64,000 nt of DNA from Xanthocytophaga agilis (GCF_030068605.1 NZ_JASJOU010000004.1:524378-588377); one strand, 5' to 3'; positions 8,183-17,189 are shown, counted from the first letter of the stretch. Translations and numbers: made by a program. Notes: generated from the sequence alone by a model not told the origin.

Positions 8183-8616
8183 GTAGATAGCTTTCTCGAA
8201 TAATATTTAATCTACCAGAATAAATCACCTAAGCTACATCAATACCTCTAGAGATCGCCTATGTTCAACTTTCTATTGTACAAGAAAAACTGAGGTGGGC
8301 CTAAAAATGGGGGTATAAAACGATTAATTTACTTAAAATCGCAAATGATAGTTATCCTTTAAAAATGCCTGATTTTAGTTATCTTTACATAGGTTACTCG
8401 ATCAGTTACTCGCTTTTGGAATGTATCTGTAAATCAGGTCTTTATATAGTAAAATGAAGTCCACTTGGGACCCATGTTATTTCTGGTTCTATTTGCTCAA
8501 TTCTACTTTCCAGTTATGTTTCTGATCGCGTAGATACTATTTATTAGTAATAAAACTAGTATGCGCTAGCTGATTTTCTTATGAAATCATACCTTAACAG
8601 TCTTGGCTGGAATCAA
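8183..8616. other. Gene-free spacer right of the RHS region
   Basis: About 430 bases without a supported gene. The only structure seen is a short direct repeat GTTACTCG at ~8393 and ~8405. No coding relic was recognised in six frames. Confidence 0.4.
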
Positions 8617-8660
8617 TGTCTATAAAAAACAAAAGCCTCTGTAAAAGAGACTTCTGTTTT
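8617..8660 (-). terminator. Terminator of the cold-shock gene
   Basis: Read on the minus strand, AACAGAAGTCTCT pairs with AGAGGCTTTTGTT (two G-U wobbles) and is followed by a run of six Ts. It lies ~30 bases after the csp stop codon. Confidence 0.75.
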
Positions 8661-8689
8661 CTGGAATAGTATAGATTTTCTCAGATATG

Positions 8690-8881
8690 TTAAACCAGTT
8701 GAACGTTAACTGCGTTAAGACCCTTCTTTCCCTTCTCTACTTCAAAAGTAACCTTATCGTTCTCTTTGATCTCATCAATCAAACCTGAAACATGAACAAA
8801 GATATCTTCATTCGAACTATCTGATTTAATGAAGCCGAATCCTTTCGTTTCATTAAAGAATTTTACTGTACCTTGTGGCAT
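8690..8881 (-). CDS. cspA: Cold-shock domain protein
   Basis: A 63-residue single cold-shock domain. RNP1 (KGFGFI) and RNP2 (DIFVHVS) are both intact, and the start MPQGTVKFFNETKGFG is typical. Such proteins bind single-stranded RNA and DNA, melt secondary structure and act as RNA chaperones in the cytoplasm. Length is normal for the family. The ~600 bases upstream carry no other gene; a long structured 5' leader is common for csp genes and would fit here. A good terminator lies downstream. The paralogue letter is uncertain. Confidence 0.9.
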   Translation of the reverse strand: MPQGTVKFFNETKGFGFIKSDSSNEDIFVHVSGLIDEIKENDKVTFEVEKGKKGLNAVNVQLV

Positions 8882-9481
8882 TAAATTAGTTGTTTAGATG
8901 TGTCATAAAGATATATGTATTCATTGAAAAGACAAAATCTAATGTAATATATATCATAATCAGGTGTATAAATTGAACTATCTCCTGTTGCAGTACCTGC
9001 TTTTTGCAAATAAGTGAGTTAATGATTAATACATCTTCAGCCTTCAGGAATATCCCCAACCCCTTTGTCCTGATCTGAGTCAAGCTCCCAGTATTCCCAA
9101 TCATGACTCTAGATCTGTTTGGATAAACATAGTGACAAACACGCTTAGAAGGGATAAAAGTATGAGTTTGACCTTATAAAGGATAAAGGTCGAAGTTATT
9201 GTTTTATTCTTTATAAGAGTAAAATAAATGTACTAATGAATAGAGTGCTTAACTATAGCCTGTTAGAATCTTCTTACAAACAAGGTGAAGGAAGGCATAC
9301 AGGTAGTTATTGTCTTGCTGCTTTATAATAATGAAGGAGTATGATATAATAAAGTAGAGGCATGGGGGTTGAACCTGGGCTAGCTAACTTAAAAAAGAAT
9401 CAAAGGAGTATATTTTAAAAAAGTCATACCTTTTTCTGTATACTAATGTGCTGATATGTACTTGAAACTGTTGTTGGTGAC
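8882..9481. other. Spacer upstream of csp, probably its promoter and leader
   Basis: Six hundred bases between csp (minus) and the stop codon of the Crp-like gene (minus). A 72-codon minus-strand frame (8886-9104) lies here but has no coding character. The csp-proximal part is likely promoter and 5' leader. No terminator or tRNA was recognised. Confidence 0.35.
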
Positions 9482-10057
9482 TTATAGTTTTTTAGCCTTT
9501 CGCATCATACTTAAAAAAGCGGCAGTGATACCCAGGTAGCTGGCAATATGTTTTTGGGCAATGCGTTGCTCCAGACCAGGATAATGAGCACGAAATTCCA
9601 GGTATCGTTCTTCCGCTGTTCTGGATAGATTAGACGTAATGCGTTGCTGATATAAATCAAATCCGTTTTGTGTAAGAATGCGAAAAAAGCGTTCGAATTT
9701 TGGAACTGTTTCAAACAGCTGTTCCAGGCAGGGCAGTGATAAGCAATATACATGACTATCTTCCAATACCTGGATTGAGTTGAGTGCAGGCTTTTCTTTA
9801 AAAAAGCTGACAATATCACAGGCCCACCAATTTTCAGGATAGAAACAAATGGTATGTTCCTCTCCCTCTTTGTCTGTGTAAAATATGCGCAGACAGCCTT
9901 GTTTAACAAAATAAATGTTACGGTTGATCTCGCCTGACCGCAGCAGAAAGGTGCGTTTGGCTACCTTTTTCTGCTGCATCAGGGCAAGCGTTTTTTCCTC
10001 TTCCTGTTCAGAAAGCTCAATATGCATAGCAAAGTTGGCCAGGATTAGTTCGTGCAT
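9482..10057 (-). CDS. Crp/Fnr-family transcriptional regulator
   Basis: A 191-residue regulator. The N-terminal ~120 residues form a cyclic-nucleotide-binding-like beta roll (LLRSGEINRNIYFVKQGCLR, FYTDKEGEEHTICFYPENWW). The C-terminus carries a short helix-turn-helix (RIAQKHIASYLGITAAFLSM) in which recognition-helix residues commonly PEFLSRIR in Bacteroidota are AAFLSMMR. The ligand pocket is not of the classic cAMP type, so the signal is unknown. It follows a DUF1330-like gene by 35 bases in the same direction, so the two are probably one transcript. This subgroup is frequent in Bacteroidota and often controls a nearby small stress or metabolic gene. Confidence 0.8.
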   Translation of the reverse strand: MHELILANFAMHIELSEQEEEKTLALMQQKKVAKRTFLLRSGEINRNIYFVKQGCLRIFYTDKEGEEHTICFYPENWWACDIVSFFKEKPALNSIQVLEDSHVYCLSLPCLEQLFETVPKFERFFRILTQNGFDLYQQRITSNLSRTAEERYLEFRAHYPGLEQRIAQKHIASYLGITAAFLSMMRKAKKL

Positions 10058-10092
10058 GGCGCAAATTAGGTATTAGCAGGTAATTTCAGGTA

Positions 10093-10440
10093 TTACAAAG
10101 CAGTTTTCTGCGTCATAAACAGTTTTAAATCTGTCAGTGCGGCCTCCCGTTGTGGCCCTGCTATTGTGTGGTAGGCTTCACTTTCAGCAATTGTTTTAAA
10201 TGCTTTGGCGGTTGGGTACTCTACCAGGAGAATCGCATCCCAATCGTCATGTTCTGAAGCAATGATGTTACTAATAACTTCGCTCATCAGTGTTACTTTA
10301 ATACCTTCAATACCAAGTTGAGAGACCACTTCATTGAAAGCCGGAATATATGTTTCAATGTAATGGGCTTTGTCTCTAAATTTTAACATGTTCAGCATAA
10401 GCACAGGGCCGTTTACCTGTTCAAAATCGGGTAGTTTCAT
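10093..10440 (-). CDS. DUF1330-like ferredoxin-fold protein
   Basis: A 115-residue cytoplasmic protein with the dimeric alpha/beta-barrel pattern of DUF1330: GPVLMLNMLKFRDKA near the start, then YIPAFNEVVSQLG, DAILLVEYPTAKAFKTI and SEAYHTIAGPQREAALTD. Such proteins resemble small monooxygenases, but their substrates are mostly unknown. It is the first gene of a two-gene minus-strand unit with the Crp/Fnr regulator downstream, which may sense the same stress. No upstream gene shares its direction. Confidence 0.75.
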   Translation of the reverse strand: MKLPDFEQVNGPVLMLNMLKFRDKAHYIETYIPAFNEVVSQLGIEGIKVTLMSEVISNIIASEHDDWDAILLVEYPTAKAFKTIAESEAYHTIAGPQREAALTDLKLFMTQKTAL

Positions 10441-10786
10441 CGTGTTTAAGATTAAGGATTATAGAAATAAGGGGCAAAACAAAAGAACTGGTTGTCCGAA
10501 AGTTTCGGATTATTCCATCAGAATTAGTACACTTGTTTGATAGAATACACTTTGCTAGAATATTCTTGGGTATGTGGTATCAGCTTCCATGTTTTCCCTG
10601 TAACAAAGGTCGAAAGCAATTGGCTGAAAAAAGTTTAACTAGTTGAAGATTTTAAAAAAGAAAGCTCTCTACTGTTTGTGCATAGTGTCTGTGTGGACTG
10701 ACTCAGAACCAGATTACCTGAAAAGGTTCTGGTTGTAGAAATTCTGGTTGAAGAAGTTAGAAAGACAGATCAGTTCCTGTACCGAT
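10441..10786. other. Spacer upstream of the DUF1330-like gene
   Basis: About 350 bases with no supported gene. It should hold the promoter of the 10093-10440 gene on the minus strand. The tandem repeat and the inverted repeat that follow are listed separately. Confidence 0.35.
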
Positions 10787-10831
10787 AAAAATGGAGCTTG
10801 CAAAAATGGAGCTTGCAAAAATGGAGCTTGC
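10787..10831. repeat. Three perfect tandem copies of a 15-bp unit
   Basis: AAAAATGGAGCTTGC occurs three times without a mismatch (10787-10801, 10802-10816, 10817-10831). It looks like recent replication slippage in the intergenic region upstream of the MarR gene. Perfect copies imply that it is young and probably length-variable. Confidence 0.9.
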
Positions 10832-10865
10832 AATCGGCTTTGGTTGCGTCTTTAGAAAGAAGCAG

Positions 10866-10908
10866 CGAATACCAACAGGCTTTGTTAGCAAATACCTGTT
10901 GGTATTCG
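10866..10908. repeat. Perfect 14-bp inverted repeat
   Basis: CGAATACCAACAGG (10866-10879) pairs perfectly with CCTGTTGGTATTCG (10895-10908) around a 15-base loop. It lies ~160 bases upstream of the MarR gene. There is no T-run on either side, so a terminator is less likely than an operator or structured leader. Confidence 0.7.
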
Positions 10909-11070
10909 TAATATTTTGGTATCGTTTAAACAAAGCCCGCACCTGATAAATAACTGAATTTTGCACTGTAACTATTTTAGATGGTTGATTAATAGGGTAA
11001 AATAAAAAGTACAAGCAGAACTTGTATCTGAATTTATCAAAGTTAACTTTGCAAAAAACACTTTGGTAAA

Positions 11071-11523
11071 ATGACAAAGACAGACAAGCATCTTGCGCAT
11101 GATTTGCGTGAGTTAATAGTAGTTTTGTACAGGCAGATGCAGAAACATATCAGTAATGAAGAACAACTTTCTGTTGCTGCCCAGAATATCATGTATCAAC
11201 TCACACAGCAGGAGGAACTCTTACCTTCTGAGTTATGTACCCTGCTCAACATCTCCTCACAATATATATCTCAGGTTTTTAACCAGCTTGAGAGCCTGGA
11301 CTATATAGCCCGGAAACCTTCTGCTAGTGACGGCAGAAAAACATTGGTCTCTCTTACTATGAAAGGTAAGCTGAAAGTACAACAATCCCGAAAGGAACGA
11401 GAGGAATGGTTAGCCGGTTTAATCGCAGAACGTTTTTCCAGTACAGACAAAGAAGTTGTAAAAAATGCACTAAGTCTACTAAATACATTGGTTGAGCCTT
11501 CTCCCTCTTCTATCAATAGCTAA
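11071..11523 (+). CDS. MarR-family transcriptional regulator
   Basis: A 150-residue winged-helix regulator. An N-terminal helix (DLRELIVVLYRQMQKHI) is followed by the DNA-binding part: LLPSELCTLLNISSQYISQV (helix-turn-helix), then the wing SLDYIARKPSASDGRKTLVSLT with the DxR motif typical of MarR. C-terminal helices would form the dimer. MarR proteins usually repress neighbouring genes and release DNA on binding small aromatic or oxidised ligands. The epoxide hydrolase gene starts 24 bases downstream, so the regulator probably controls it and itself. Inverted and tandem repeats lie upstream. Confidence 0.85.
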   Translation: MTKTDKHLAHDLRELIVVLYRQMQKHISNEEQLSVAAQNIMYQLTQQEELLPSELCTLLNISSQYISQVFNQLESLDYIARKPSASDGRKTLVSLTMKGKLKVQQSRKEREEWLAGLIAERFSSTDKEVVKNALSLLNTLVEPSPSSINS

Positions 11524-11546
11524 TAGAAAGCAGTACACTACTATCG

Positions 11547-12686
11547 ATGAAATCAACTCTTACACCCTTTCGGATTCAGATTCCGGATTCAGAAATTCAG
11601 GATCTGCATCAGCGGCTCACCCATACCCGTCTGCCCAATCTGGTCAATGGGACCGGCTGGCAGGAGGGAACAGATCCTGCCTATCTTCGGGAATTGCTCC
11701 ATTACTGGGCTAAAGAGTATAACTGGCGACAACGGGAAGAATGGATGAACACGTTTGCTCATTTCCTTGCAGATATAGAGGGTGTCAAAATTCACTTTAT
11801 CCATGCAGAAGCAAACCGCCCTAATGCGATCCCTCTTCTGTTGATGCAGGGGTGGCCGAGCAGTTTTATACAGGTGCTGGATTTTATTCCTTTATTAACC
11901 AATCAGGCTGGTGATGCTGCAATCCATTTTGATGTGATTGCTGTTAGTATGCCAGGGTATGCTTTTTCAGAATTACCGACAGAACACGGGATGAGCTTTG
12001 CCAGGATTGCAGATCTTGTGGTTTACTTAATGGTCGAGATATTGGGATATAAACGTTTTGCTGTTCGAGGCTCTGATCAGGGGGCATTAGTACAGCAGCA
12101 GATAGGTTTGAAATACCCCGAACGCCTGATAGGGATACATCGTAGTGGTATTACACCTTTTCTGAACCCGTTGCCTGTTGATCTGGATGAAGAAGAAAAA
12201 GCTTATCAGAAACAAGTGGAAGTCTGGGCACAACGGGAAACGGCATATGCCCGTTTGCAGGCTCTTCGTCCCGAGACACTACTGCCTGCACTGGCTGATT
12301 CCCCTGCAGGTCTGGCCAGCTGGATTATTGAAAAGTTCCAGCGATGGGGGGACTGTGGATCAGATCCGAACACACATTTTGGTCGGGAGAAACTTGTAGA
12401 TAATCTGAGTTTGCACTGGTTTGCTTTGGGAGGGGCAGGCGCTATCCGCCTTTATCATGAAGCAGGCCGCGATCCGGGAATGTCCGGACGTGTAGAAGTG
12501 CCTACTGCTATCGCGATGCCATTACGTGATGGGATCACGGTGCCAGCTCCACGCAGGTGGGCAGAACGTTTCTATAATGTCCAGCAATGGACAATTATGG
12601 AATCAGGAGGCCACTTTCCGGAATGGGAAGTGCCAGAGGAATTAGTACGGGACATTCGTAAATTTTTTGTAAGTCTGAGTACATAG
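11547..12686 (+). CDS. Epoxide hydrolase, alpha/beta-hydrolase fold
   Basis: A 379-residue protein. Residues 1-110 match the epoxide-hydrolase N-terminal domain (TPFRIQIPDSEIQDLHQRL, W......MNTFAHFLADIEGVKIHF). LLLMQGWPSS at 97-106 is the oxyanion-hole region (HGWP in most relatives). The nucleophile elbow is RGSDQGA with Asp177, and the late catalytic His lies in SGGHFPEWE near 356. Such enzymes open epoxides to diols through an ester intermediate on Asp. No signal peptide, so cytoplasmic. It follows the MarR gene closely, suggesting regulation by an electrophilic or aromatic substrate. The HG-to-QG change in the oxyanion motif is mildly unusual. Confidence 0.85.
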   Translation: MKSTLTPFRIQIPDSEIQDLHQRLTHTRLPNLVNGTGWQEGTDPAYLRELLHYWAKEYNWRQREEWMNTFAHFLADIEGVKIHFIHAEANRPNAIPLLLMQGWPSSFIQVLDFIPLLTNQAGDAAIHFDVIAVSMPGYAFSELPTEHGMSFARIADLVVYLMVEILGYKRFAVRGSDQGALVQQQIGLKYPERLIGIHRSGITPFLNPLPVDLDEEEKAYQKQVEVWAQRETAYARLQALRPETLLPALADSPAGLASWIIEKFQRWGDCGSDPNTHFGREKLVDNLSLHWFALGGAGAIRLYHEAGRDPGMSGRVEVPTAIAMPLRDGITVPAPRRWAERFYNVQQWTIMESGGHFPEWEVPEELVRDIRKFFVSLST

Positions 12687-12844
12687 TTTCTTAACAGAGT
12701 AAAGTAATCTGCTGAGCTACTTGCTACCATAGAAATTATCCCCATACAAGTTGGCTGGTTAATTCACTATATCAACACAACTTCTCTGAAAACTTTGTCT
12801 CAACCCCTTATCTGTAAAAAACAGGTCCGAAACGAACTATCTTT

Positions 12845-13249
12845 ATGCAAACAGATCTTCAAGCTATTGTATCAGCCTTTTTAACCGTATTGGAAAACCG
12901 TACGTCATCCGATGAAATCGAACTGTTTTATCATCCGGATGCTAGTCAGATTGAATATCCCAACACCCTAACCAAAAACCTGACCAAGCGAGATCTGAAG
13001 GAACTGAAGGCTGCTTCTGACAGGGGATTGAAGGTATTGCAGAAAGAAAAATATGAAGTGTTGCACTCCTATGCATATGGCAACACTGTAATTATTGAAG
13101 TTGTATGGACTGGTGTTCTCACTATTCCATTAGGCAGCATTCCAGTAGGGGGAGAGATGAAGGCCTATTTTGCTCAGTTTTTTGAGTTTATGGATGGAAA
13201 GATCATTCGTCAGCGTAACTACGATTGCTTCGAACCCTTTGGTAGTTAA
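12845..13249 (+). CDS. NTF2-like (SnoaL-type) small protein
   Basis: A 134-residue protein with the cone-shaped alpha+beta pattern of the NTF2/SnoaL superfamily: helix AIVSAFLTVLENR, then ELFYHPDASQIEYPN, GNTVIIEVVWTGVLT and a final strand with MDGKIIRQRNYDCFEPF. The family includes isomerases, hydrolases and ligand-binding proteins, and sequence alone does not fix the reaction. It follows the epoxide hydrolase by ~160 bases on the same strand, and some NTF2-fold proteins act on epoxides (limonene epoxide hydrolase type). The link here is only suggestive. Confidence 0.75.
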   Translation: MQTDLQAIVSAFLTVLENRTSSDEIELFYHPDASQIEYPNTLTKNLTKRDLKELKAASDRGLKVLQKEKYEVLHSYAYGNTVIIEVVWTGVLTIPLGSIPVGGEMKAYFAQFFEFMDGKIIRQRNYDCFEPFGS

Positions 13250-13576
13250 TCCAATTCTGAATGATGACTGGTGAAAAACAAAGATTTAGTGCTAATGGGC
13301 TTGTGGTACTTTATCAGAATTGTTTTGGGTAAGGCTGGGCAACAGGCTAAAGATACACGAGATATATTCAGAAAAGCCTGGTTGATTTGCCAACTATTCT
13401 GCAATCCTTTTTGGAAATTTTAATCCTTTTTTAAGATTTTTTTAAGCTCGTTTTAAGCTTTCTGTACTTTCTTTGTACCAAAGGCTCCCATAAGTATAGA
13501 GATTTAGTAGCCAAATGATCAGCAATCAACTCTCTGCAATCAGAACGGTTGAATCGTATCAGACTATACTTATTGA

Positions 13577-13780
13577 GCAAGATCCTTCAATCGCTATGGC
13601 CATTACTTGTTTTCAGAAGAGAAATATCCTGGAAATTCTTTTCTTTCGATCGTGGATAATCTTCTCTACGGAGTATACTCTGTTCCATTACCTCTAAGGG
13701 GCTATTTTCATGAACGTAGGACAGTAGATCTAACTCCATTATCCAGGTATGCCTGGCTGTCTTTTGGATACACACTCTAA
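13577..13780 (+). pseudogene. Relic of an outer-membrane beta-barrel C-terminus
   Basis: A frame of 67 sense codons reads ARSFNRYGHYLFSEEKY, FLSIVDNLLYGVYSVPLPLR and ends in RYAWLSFGYTL before TAA at 13778. An aromatic-rich alternating final strand ending near the stop is the signature of an outer-membrane barrel. There is no start codon, and a TGA lies directly upstream, so only the tail of the gene survives. No upstream part was recognised in other frames. Confidence 0.4.
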
Positions 13781-14004
13781 AGCAAGATCTTAAAAATTAT
13801 GAAGCCCTATGATGTAGGATTTACCATTGCGTGCAATGCGCAAACATATGCTTACCCGTTGGTAGAATCTACCTGTTCCATTCTTCTCTTGTGTGATTAG
13901 TTGATTGTGCATGTAGGGAACTCAACGACTGATGTGTTTGAGTTCTTAGAAAGTTACTAAAGATCAGATAAAACAACTTATCGGAATAAAAACGTCAATA
14001 GAAA
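13781..14004. other. Remaining spacer around the barrel relic
   Basis: This stretch and 13250-13576 contain no supported gene. Together with the relic they form a ~755-base region of decayed sequence between the NTF2-like gene and a small membrane protein gene. Confidence 0.35.
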
Positions 14005-14238
14005 ATGAAAAAGGTACTAAACAAACCGGGTTTATCAATGCAGTATCGAATGGCATGTGCGGTTATGATTGTGGGAGGTCTTATGCTTCTCGCTTATTCA
14101 ATCAGTCACCAGTTTATTCCCATTCAGATGATTTATAATCAGTTTGACATGCTTCGCGGAATAGGTGCTACCGTTGGATTGGGTCTGTTCCTGATGGGTC
14201 TTTTTTCTATCATTAAGGACAAACAAAGGTACAAATAA
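14005..14238 (+). CDS. Small two-helix membrane protein
   Basis: A 77-residue protein with two predicted transmembrane helices (MACAVMIVGGLMLLAYSI and IGATVGLGLFLMGLFSII), a short connecting loop and basic ends (MKKVLNKPG, KDKQRYK). It should lie in the inner membrane with both ends in the cytoplasm. No family is recognised. It is followed by the dioxygenase gene after a ~210-base gap holding only a doubtful 66-codon frame (14241-14441). Confidence 0.55.
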   Translation: MKKVLNKPGLSMQYRMACAVMIVGGLMLLAYSISHQFIPIQMIYNQFDMLRGIGATVGLGLFLMGLFSIIKDKQRYK

Positions 14239-14451
14239 ACATGTACCAACCTCCTTATATACATACTGACAACAGCCTATCATTATTGATGGCTATTAGC
14301 ACAAAAATCGTATTTCAGGAAAAATTAAATGGCCAGCATACGGATAGTAAAAAAGATATTCATACTGCTTACAACTGCAAATCTGCTACATCAATGAAAC
14401 CGTTCCTGTTGAATAAGGAACCTCTATATACTTACCTCTAATTTTTAGCTT

Positions 14452-15279
14452 GTGAAAACTACAGCATGCCTTCTTGATAGCCCGGTATTTGTACTCGAAA
14501 ACTCACTGACCGAAAGTCAGAAGAGTTTCTTTCATAAAAATGGTATCATTCAGTTTAAAAACTTTATCAGCAGAGACACAGTCAATTTGTTTCTGAGAGA
14601 GATTCATGCCATTGAGAAAAAGTGGCTCGATCAGAAGATTGAGAAGATAAACGGTATCCCCTTAAAATTTGGGCAGGATCAGAATGGAAACCGTATGATC
14701 CAACGCCTGGCATTCACCTCTTTGTACAGTGATGTACTCAGAGAGTTCTTACAGGATTCACGCCTGCAATCTCTGATCGAATTGCTCTATCCGTATGAAG
14801 GACGCATAGGGGAAAATGAAAAAGATGGGTTGGTGGTCAATCATTATGTTCGTACACCCAATAGCAATTTTTCACAGATGGGATGGCATACCGATAGTCC
14901 CAGAGATCTGTTTATGGGTCAGCGTATCATGCCGATGCTGAATGTGGGCATTCACCTGGATGATTGTTCGTTTGAAAACGGAGGCTTGCGGGTCTTGCCT
15001 GGAACCCATAAGCAGGGGATGTTAAAGCTGTTGTTTTCCAAAAAGTACTTTATTGATCACAATCCTGATCCTAAGGAAGCAGGCTTGAATGTAGATGCAG
15101 GGGATCTGACGGTACATGATGGCAGAATCTGGCACAGAGTGCACATTTCACCTCATTTCGGAGAGAAGAGCCGGCGTAGAGTGATGTACATTCCTATCAT
15201 TACAGGAGATTATAAACCTAAAGATGAATCTAGCAAAACTCCTTTTTACCACCGCTTTGCCAATAAGATCTTGAGATGA
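14452..15279 (+). CDS. Phytanoyl-CoA dioxygenase (PhyH) family enzyme
   Basis: A 275-residue protein read from GTG at 14452, since no ATG gives a better N-terminus. It has the PhyH double-stranded beta-helix: FFHKNGIIQFKNFIS near the start, the iron ligands in WHTDSP (His146, Asp148) and a distal His in HDGRIWHRVH (His228 probable), with RVLPGTHKQGM between. Such enzymes hydroxylate small or lipid substrates using Fe(II), oxygen and 2-oxoglutarate. The substrate cannot be told. It is preceded by a small membrane protein on the same strand and followed by a hairpin terminator at 15539. Confidence 0.8.
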   Translation: MKTTACLLDSPVFVLENSLTESQKSFFHKNGIIQFKNFISRDTVNLFLREIHAIEKKWLDQKIEKINGIPLKFGQDQNGNRMIQRLAFTSLYSDVLREFLQDSRLQSLIELLYPYEGRIGENEKDGLVVNHYVRTPNSNFSQMGWHTDSPRDLFMGQRIMPMLNVGIHLDDCSFENGGLRVLPGTHKQGMLKLLFSKKYFIDHNPDPKEAGLNVDAGDLTVHDGRIWHRVHISPHFGEKSRRRVMYIPIITGDYKPKDESSKTPFYHRFANKILR

Positions 15280-15538
15280 TCTTTGCTTACTGCCAGCATA
15301 ATCGGCAGGTTAGACGCTGTCTGCTGTTTTGTTGGCCTGATTGCAGGATGTGTCTAATAGTACTCTTGCAAATACTGTTGTAATAAAATACTTCCTAAGC
15401 ATTTCCTGGGGTTTACTCTTTCCTTTTCTTTCTCCATTTGCAATGGGTGTTAGACTTTCTTGTGTTGGTAGTATGGACTTAGACACCTGATAAAATGCTC
15501 CAAAGGAGTTTTCTAATTGGACTCTTATCTGAGATAAA
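15280..15538. other. Spacer after the PhyH gene
   Basis: About 260 bases, plus the two terminators that follow, separate two convergent genes. No coding sequence was recognised. Confidence 0.35.
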
Positions 15539-15580
15539 AAGCCTTATAAACTTCTTTGTAGAAGGCTTATAGCTTTTTCT
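15539..15580 (+). terminator. Hairpin terminator between convergent genes
   Basis: AAGCCTT (15539-15545) pairs with AAGGCTT (15562-15568), followed by ATAGCTTTTTCT. It is oriented to stop plus-strand transcription from the PhyH gene. Confidence 0.55.
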
Positions 15581-15603
15581 AGCTGTTGCTTTGCCACGCC
15601 AAT

Positions 15604-15632
15604 AAAAATGCCCGACCTTACGGACGGGCTAA
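15604..15632 (-). terminator. Terminator of the GH5 gene
   Basis: On the minus strand GCCCGTCC-GTAA-GGTCGGGC forms a stem with one mismatch and is followed by ATTTTTATT. It lies ~40 bases after the GH5 stop codon. Confidence 0.75.
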
Positions 15633-15673
15633 ATGAGGATGGCTCATATATGTATACGTATCTTTTAGAAAGC

Positions 15674-16732
15674 TTATAATCCCCAGCCATAGCGCAATCG
15701 GAATACACCGGAAGGACTTACTGTGCTTATGGTTATGTTAGTTCCACTACCTCCACGAGTTAGAAGGCTATACGAATCCCCATCTCTTAAGCCTGGCCAA
15801 TACACACTGGCAATACCATCATTTCTACAAACATCACTTGTAGCAACAATGTAGGCAATCTCATTGTCAGATTGATTGCCGTTTTGATAGTCTTTTCCTG
15901 AGTTCATGGTAGCTCCAAACTCAGTAATTACTGTACGTGATCCGTAGCTACCTATCCGGTTACGCCAGTCTGTTTGCCAGCCACTGGCCGAACGGGTGCT
16001 CCAGAAAGCATAGTTGTGTAACCCAAGCAAACACCCATTGAAACGGGTATCTGCTCCTACACCTTTTACATCTTCTGAATAGCCCTGACCGTCCAAAATG
16101 ATTCTTCCTTTGGGAACTGTCGGATATCTGGAAAGAAAATCTGCATAAATGGCTGTTAACTGGCTCAACGTATAGCCATGGGGTTCGTTAAAAGGCTCAA
16201 AAAATACATTTCCGTTTGCTTTATAATCATTGGTTATTGTATTCCACATACTCCAGAAATCAGTTGTATTATCGATTTTTCCATCTTTTGAGGAAGCTCC
16301 TTCCCAGCATGCGATGATGACTTTCCATCCTTTACTTGTCGCTTTATCGATCACACCTTTATACCGTCCCCACCAAACCGAACTGTTGATAACGGAAGGG
16401 GGATTGATGGGAATACGTATGGTGTTTACTCCTGATACGTTTGCAGAAAATCCATTGAGAATAGCTTCTGTTTTGGCTGCCACTACACTATAACTATCAC
16501 CCGAAGTCAATCCGGAAGGGATAACCCATCCATCCACAAAGTTATCGCGTCCATCTGCCCAGTTAAGACCTGAGATGCCTGCAGCTACTGTTCTGGTTGA
16601 TTTATTTGATAAGGGTTGAGGAATAGTATCTTTATCTGATACTGGAGAGCAACTTGCCACTAGGAGCAGACAACAGAAAGACAGGCTGTACATAAACAGG
16701 CGACTGCAAAAAATAAGAGATTTTGTAAACAT
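15674..16732 (-). CDS. GH5-family glycoside hydrolase lipoprotein (cellulase-like)
   Basis: A 352-residue protein with a lipoprotein signal ending in VASC (Cys28), so it should be lipid-anchored and probably surface-exposed or periplasmic. The mature part has GH5 features: IRIPINPP (Arg106), FFEPFNEPHGY with acid/base Glu183, LLGLHNYAFW and VITEFGATM with nucleophile Glu271. Such enzymes cut beta-1,4-glucans, mannans or related polysaccharides by a retaining mechanism; the exact substrate is unknown. A Met at residue 14 is an alternative start. There is no SusCD pair nearby, so it is not in a classical PUL. A good terminator follows. Confidence 0.85.
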   Translation of the reverse strand: MFTKSLIFCSRLFMYSLSFCCLLLVASCSPVSDKDTIPQPLSNKSTRTVAAGISGLNWADGRDNFVDGWVIPSGLTSGDSYSVVAAKTEAILNGFSANVSGVNTIRIPINPPSVINSSVWWGRYKGVIDKATSKGWKVIIACWEGASSKDGKIDNTTDFWSMWNTITNDYKANGNVFFEPFNEPHGYTLSQLTAIYADFLSRYPTVPKGRIILDGQGYSEDVKGVGADTRFNGCLLGLHNYAFWSTRSASGWQTDWRNRIGSYGSRTVITEFGATMNSGKDYQNGNQSDNEIAYIVATSDVCRNDGIASVYWPGLRDGDSYSLLTRGGSGTNITISTVSPSGVFRLRYGWGL

Positions 16733-16975
16733 ATCTTTTTATTTTAAGGTGAATGGTAAAAAGTGAATAGCGAAATATGACATCCTTTATGGAACATAAT
16801 TCGTTTGTTTTATAAATATTTCAGGCAAATTTATAACTATACCATTCTTGTTGAGGGGGTATTTCTTTATATCTATAGGGGGAAATGGGTATACAGGTTT
16901 AGTTTGTAGAAAATACAAAATCAGATTTACTATAAGTGAGGAGCCTTTTAAGGAACTTACTTATTTGAGTATGGA

Positions 16976-17186
16976 TGGAGCTAATGTCAGTATAACAGCT
17001 ACTCTGAAAAGCAATTTTGTGCCGACGGTATTGTACGGGAAACTACAGATCCCTTTCTGGCTGTTTACCAAACCAGTGTCTCAGGATTAGTGAGTAAGTA
17101 CAACTCATTATCGAGTGATTATGGCGATTGGGACGAAAGCTTTACCTATCAGACATTCTCATGGTATCTGCCTGATTTTCCCTAAT
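16976..17186 (+). pseudogene. Possible decayed gene tail
   Basis: After TAA at about 16983 one frame reads CQYNSYSEKQFCADG, then TDPFLAVYQTSVSGLVSK and SDYGDWDESFTYQTFSWYL before TAA near 17184. The composition (Tyr, Trp, Ser, Asp) looks protein-like, but no start codon or family was found. A different frame (16848-17090) is open for 80 codons without coding character. I treat the stretch as a likely relic. Confidence 0.25.
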
Positions 17187-17189
17187 ACA

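Noticed and set aside
9360..9400. GGGTTGAACCTGGGC segment resembling a tRNA T-arm
   Set aside because: No acceptor stem, anticodon arm or D-arm could be built around it.
10757..11077. 106-codon minus-strand frame ending ASSIFASSIFASSIF
   Set aside because: The repeat peptide only reflects the 15-bp slippage repeat, and the rest overlaps the MarR promoter region.
14241..14441. 66-codon frame between the small membrane protein and PhyH genes
   Set aside because: No domain, poor composition and no ribosome-binding site; kept out of the gene list.
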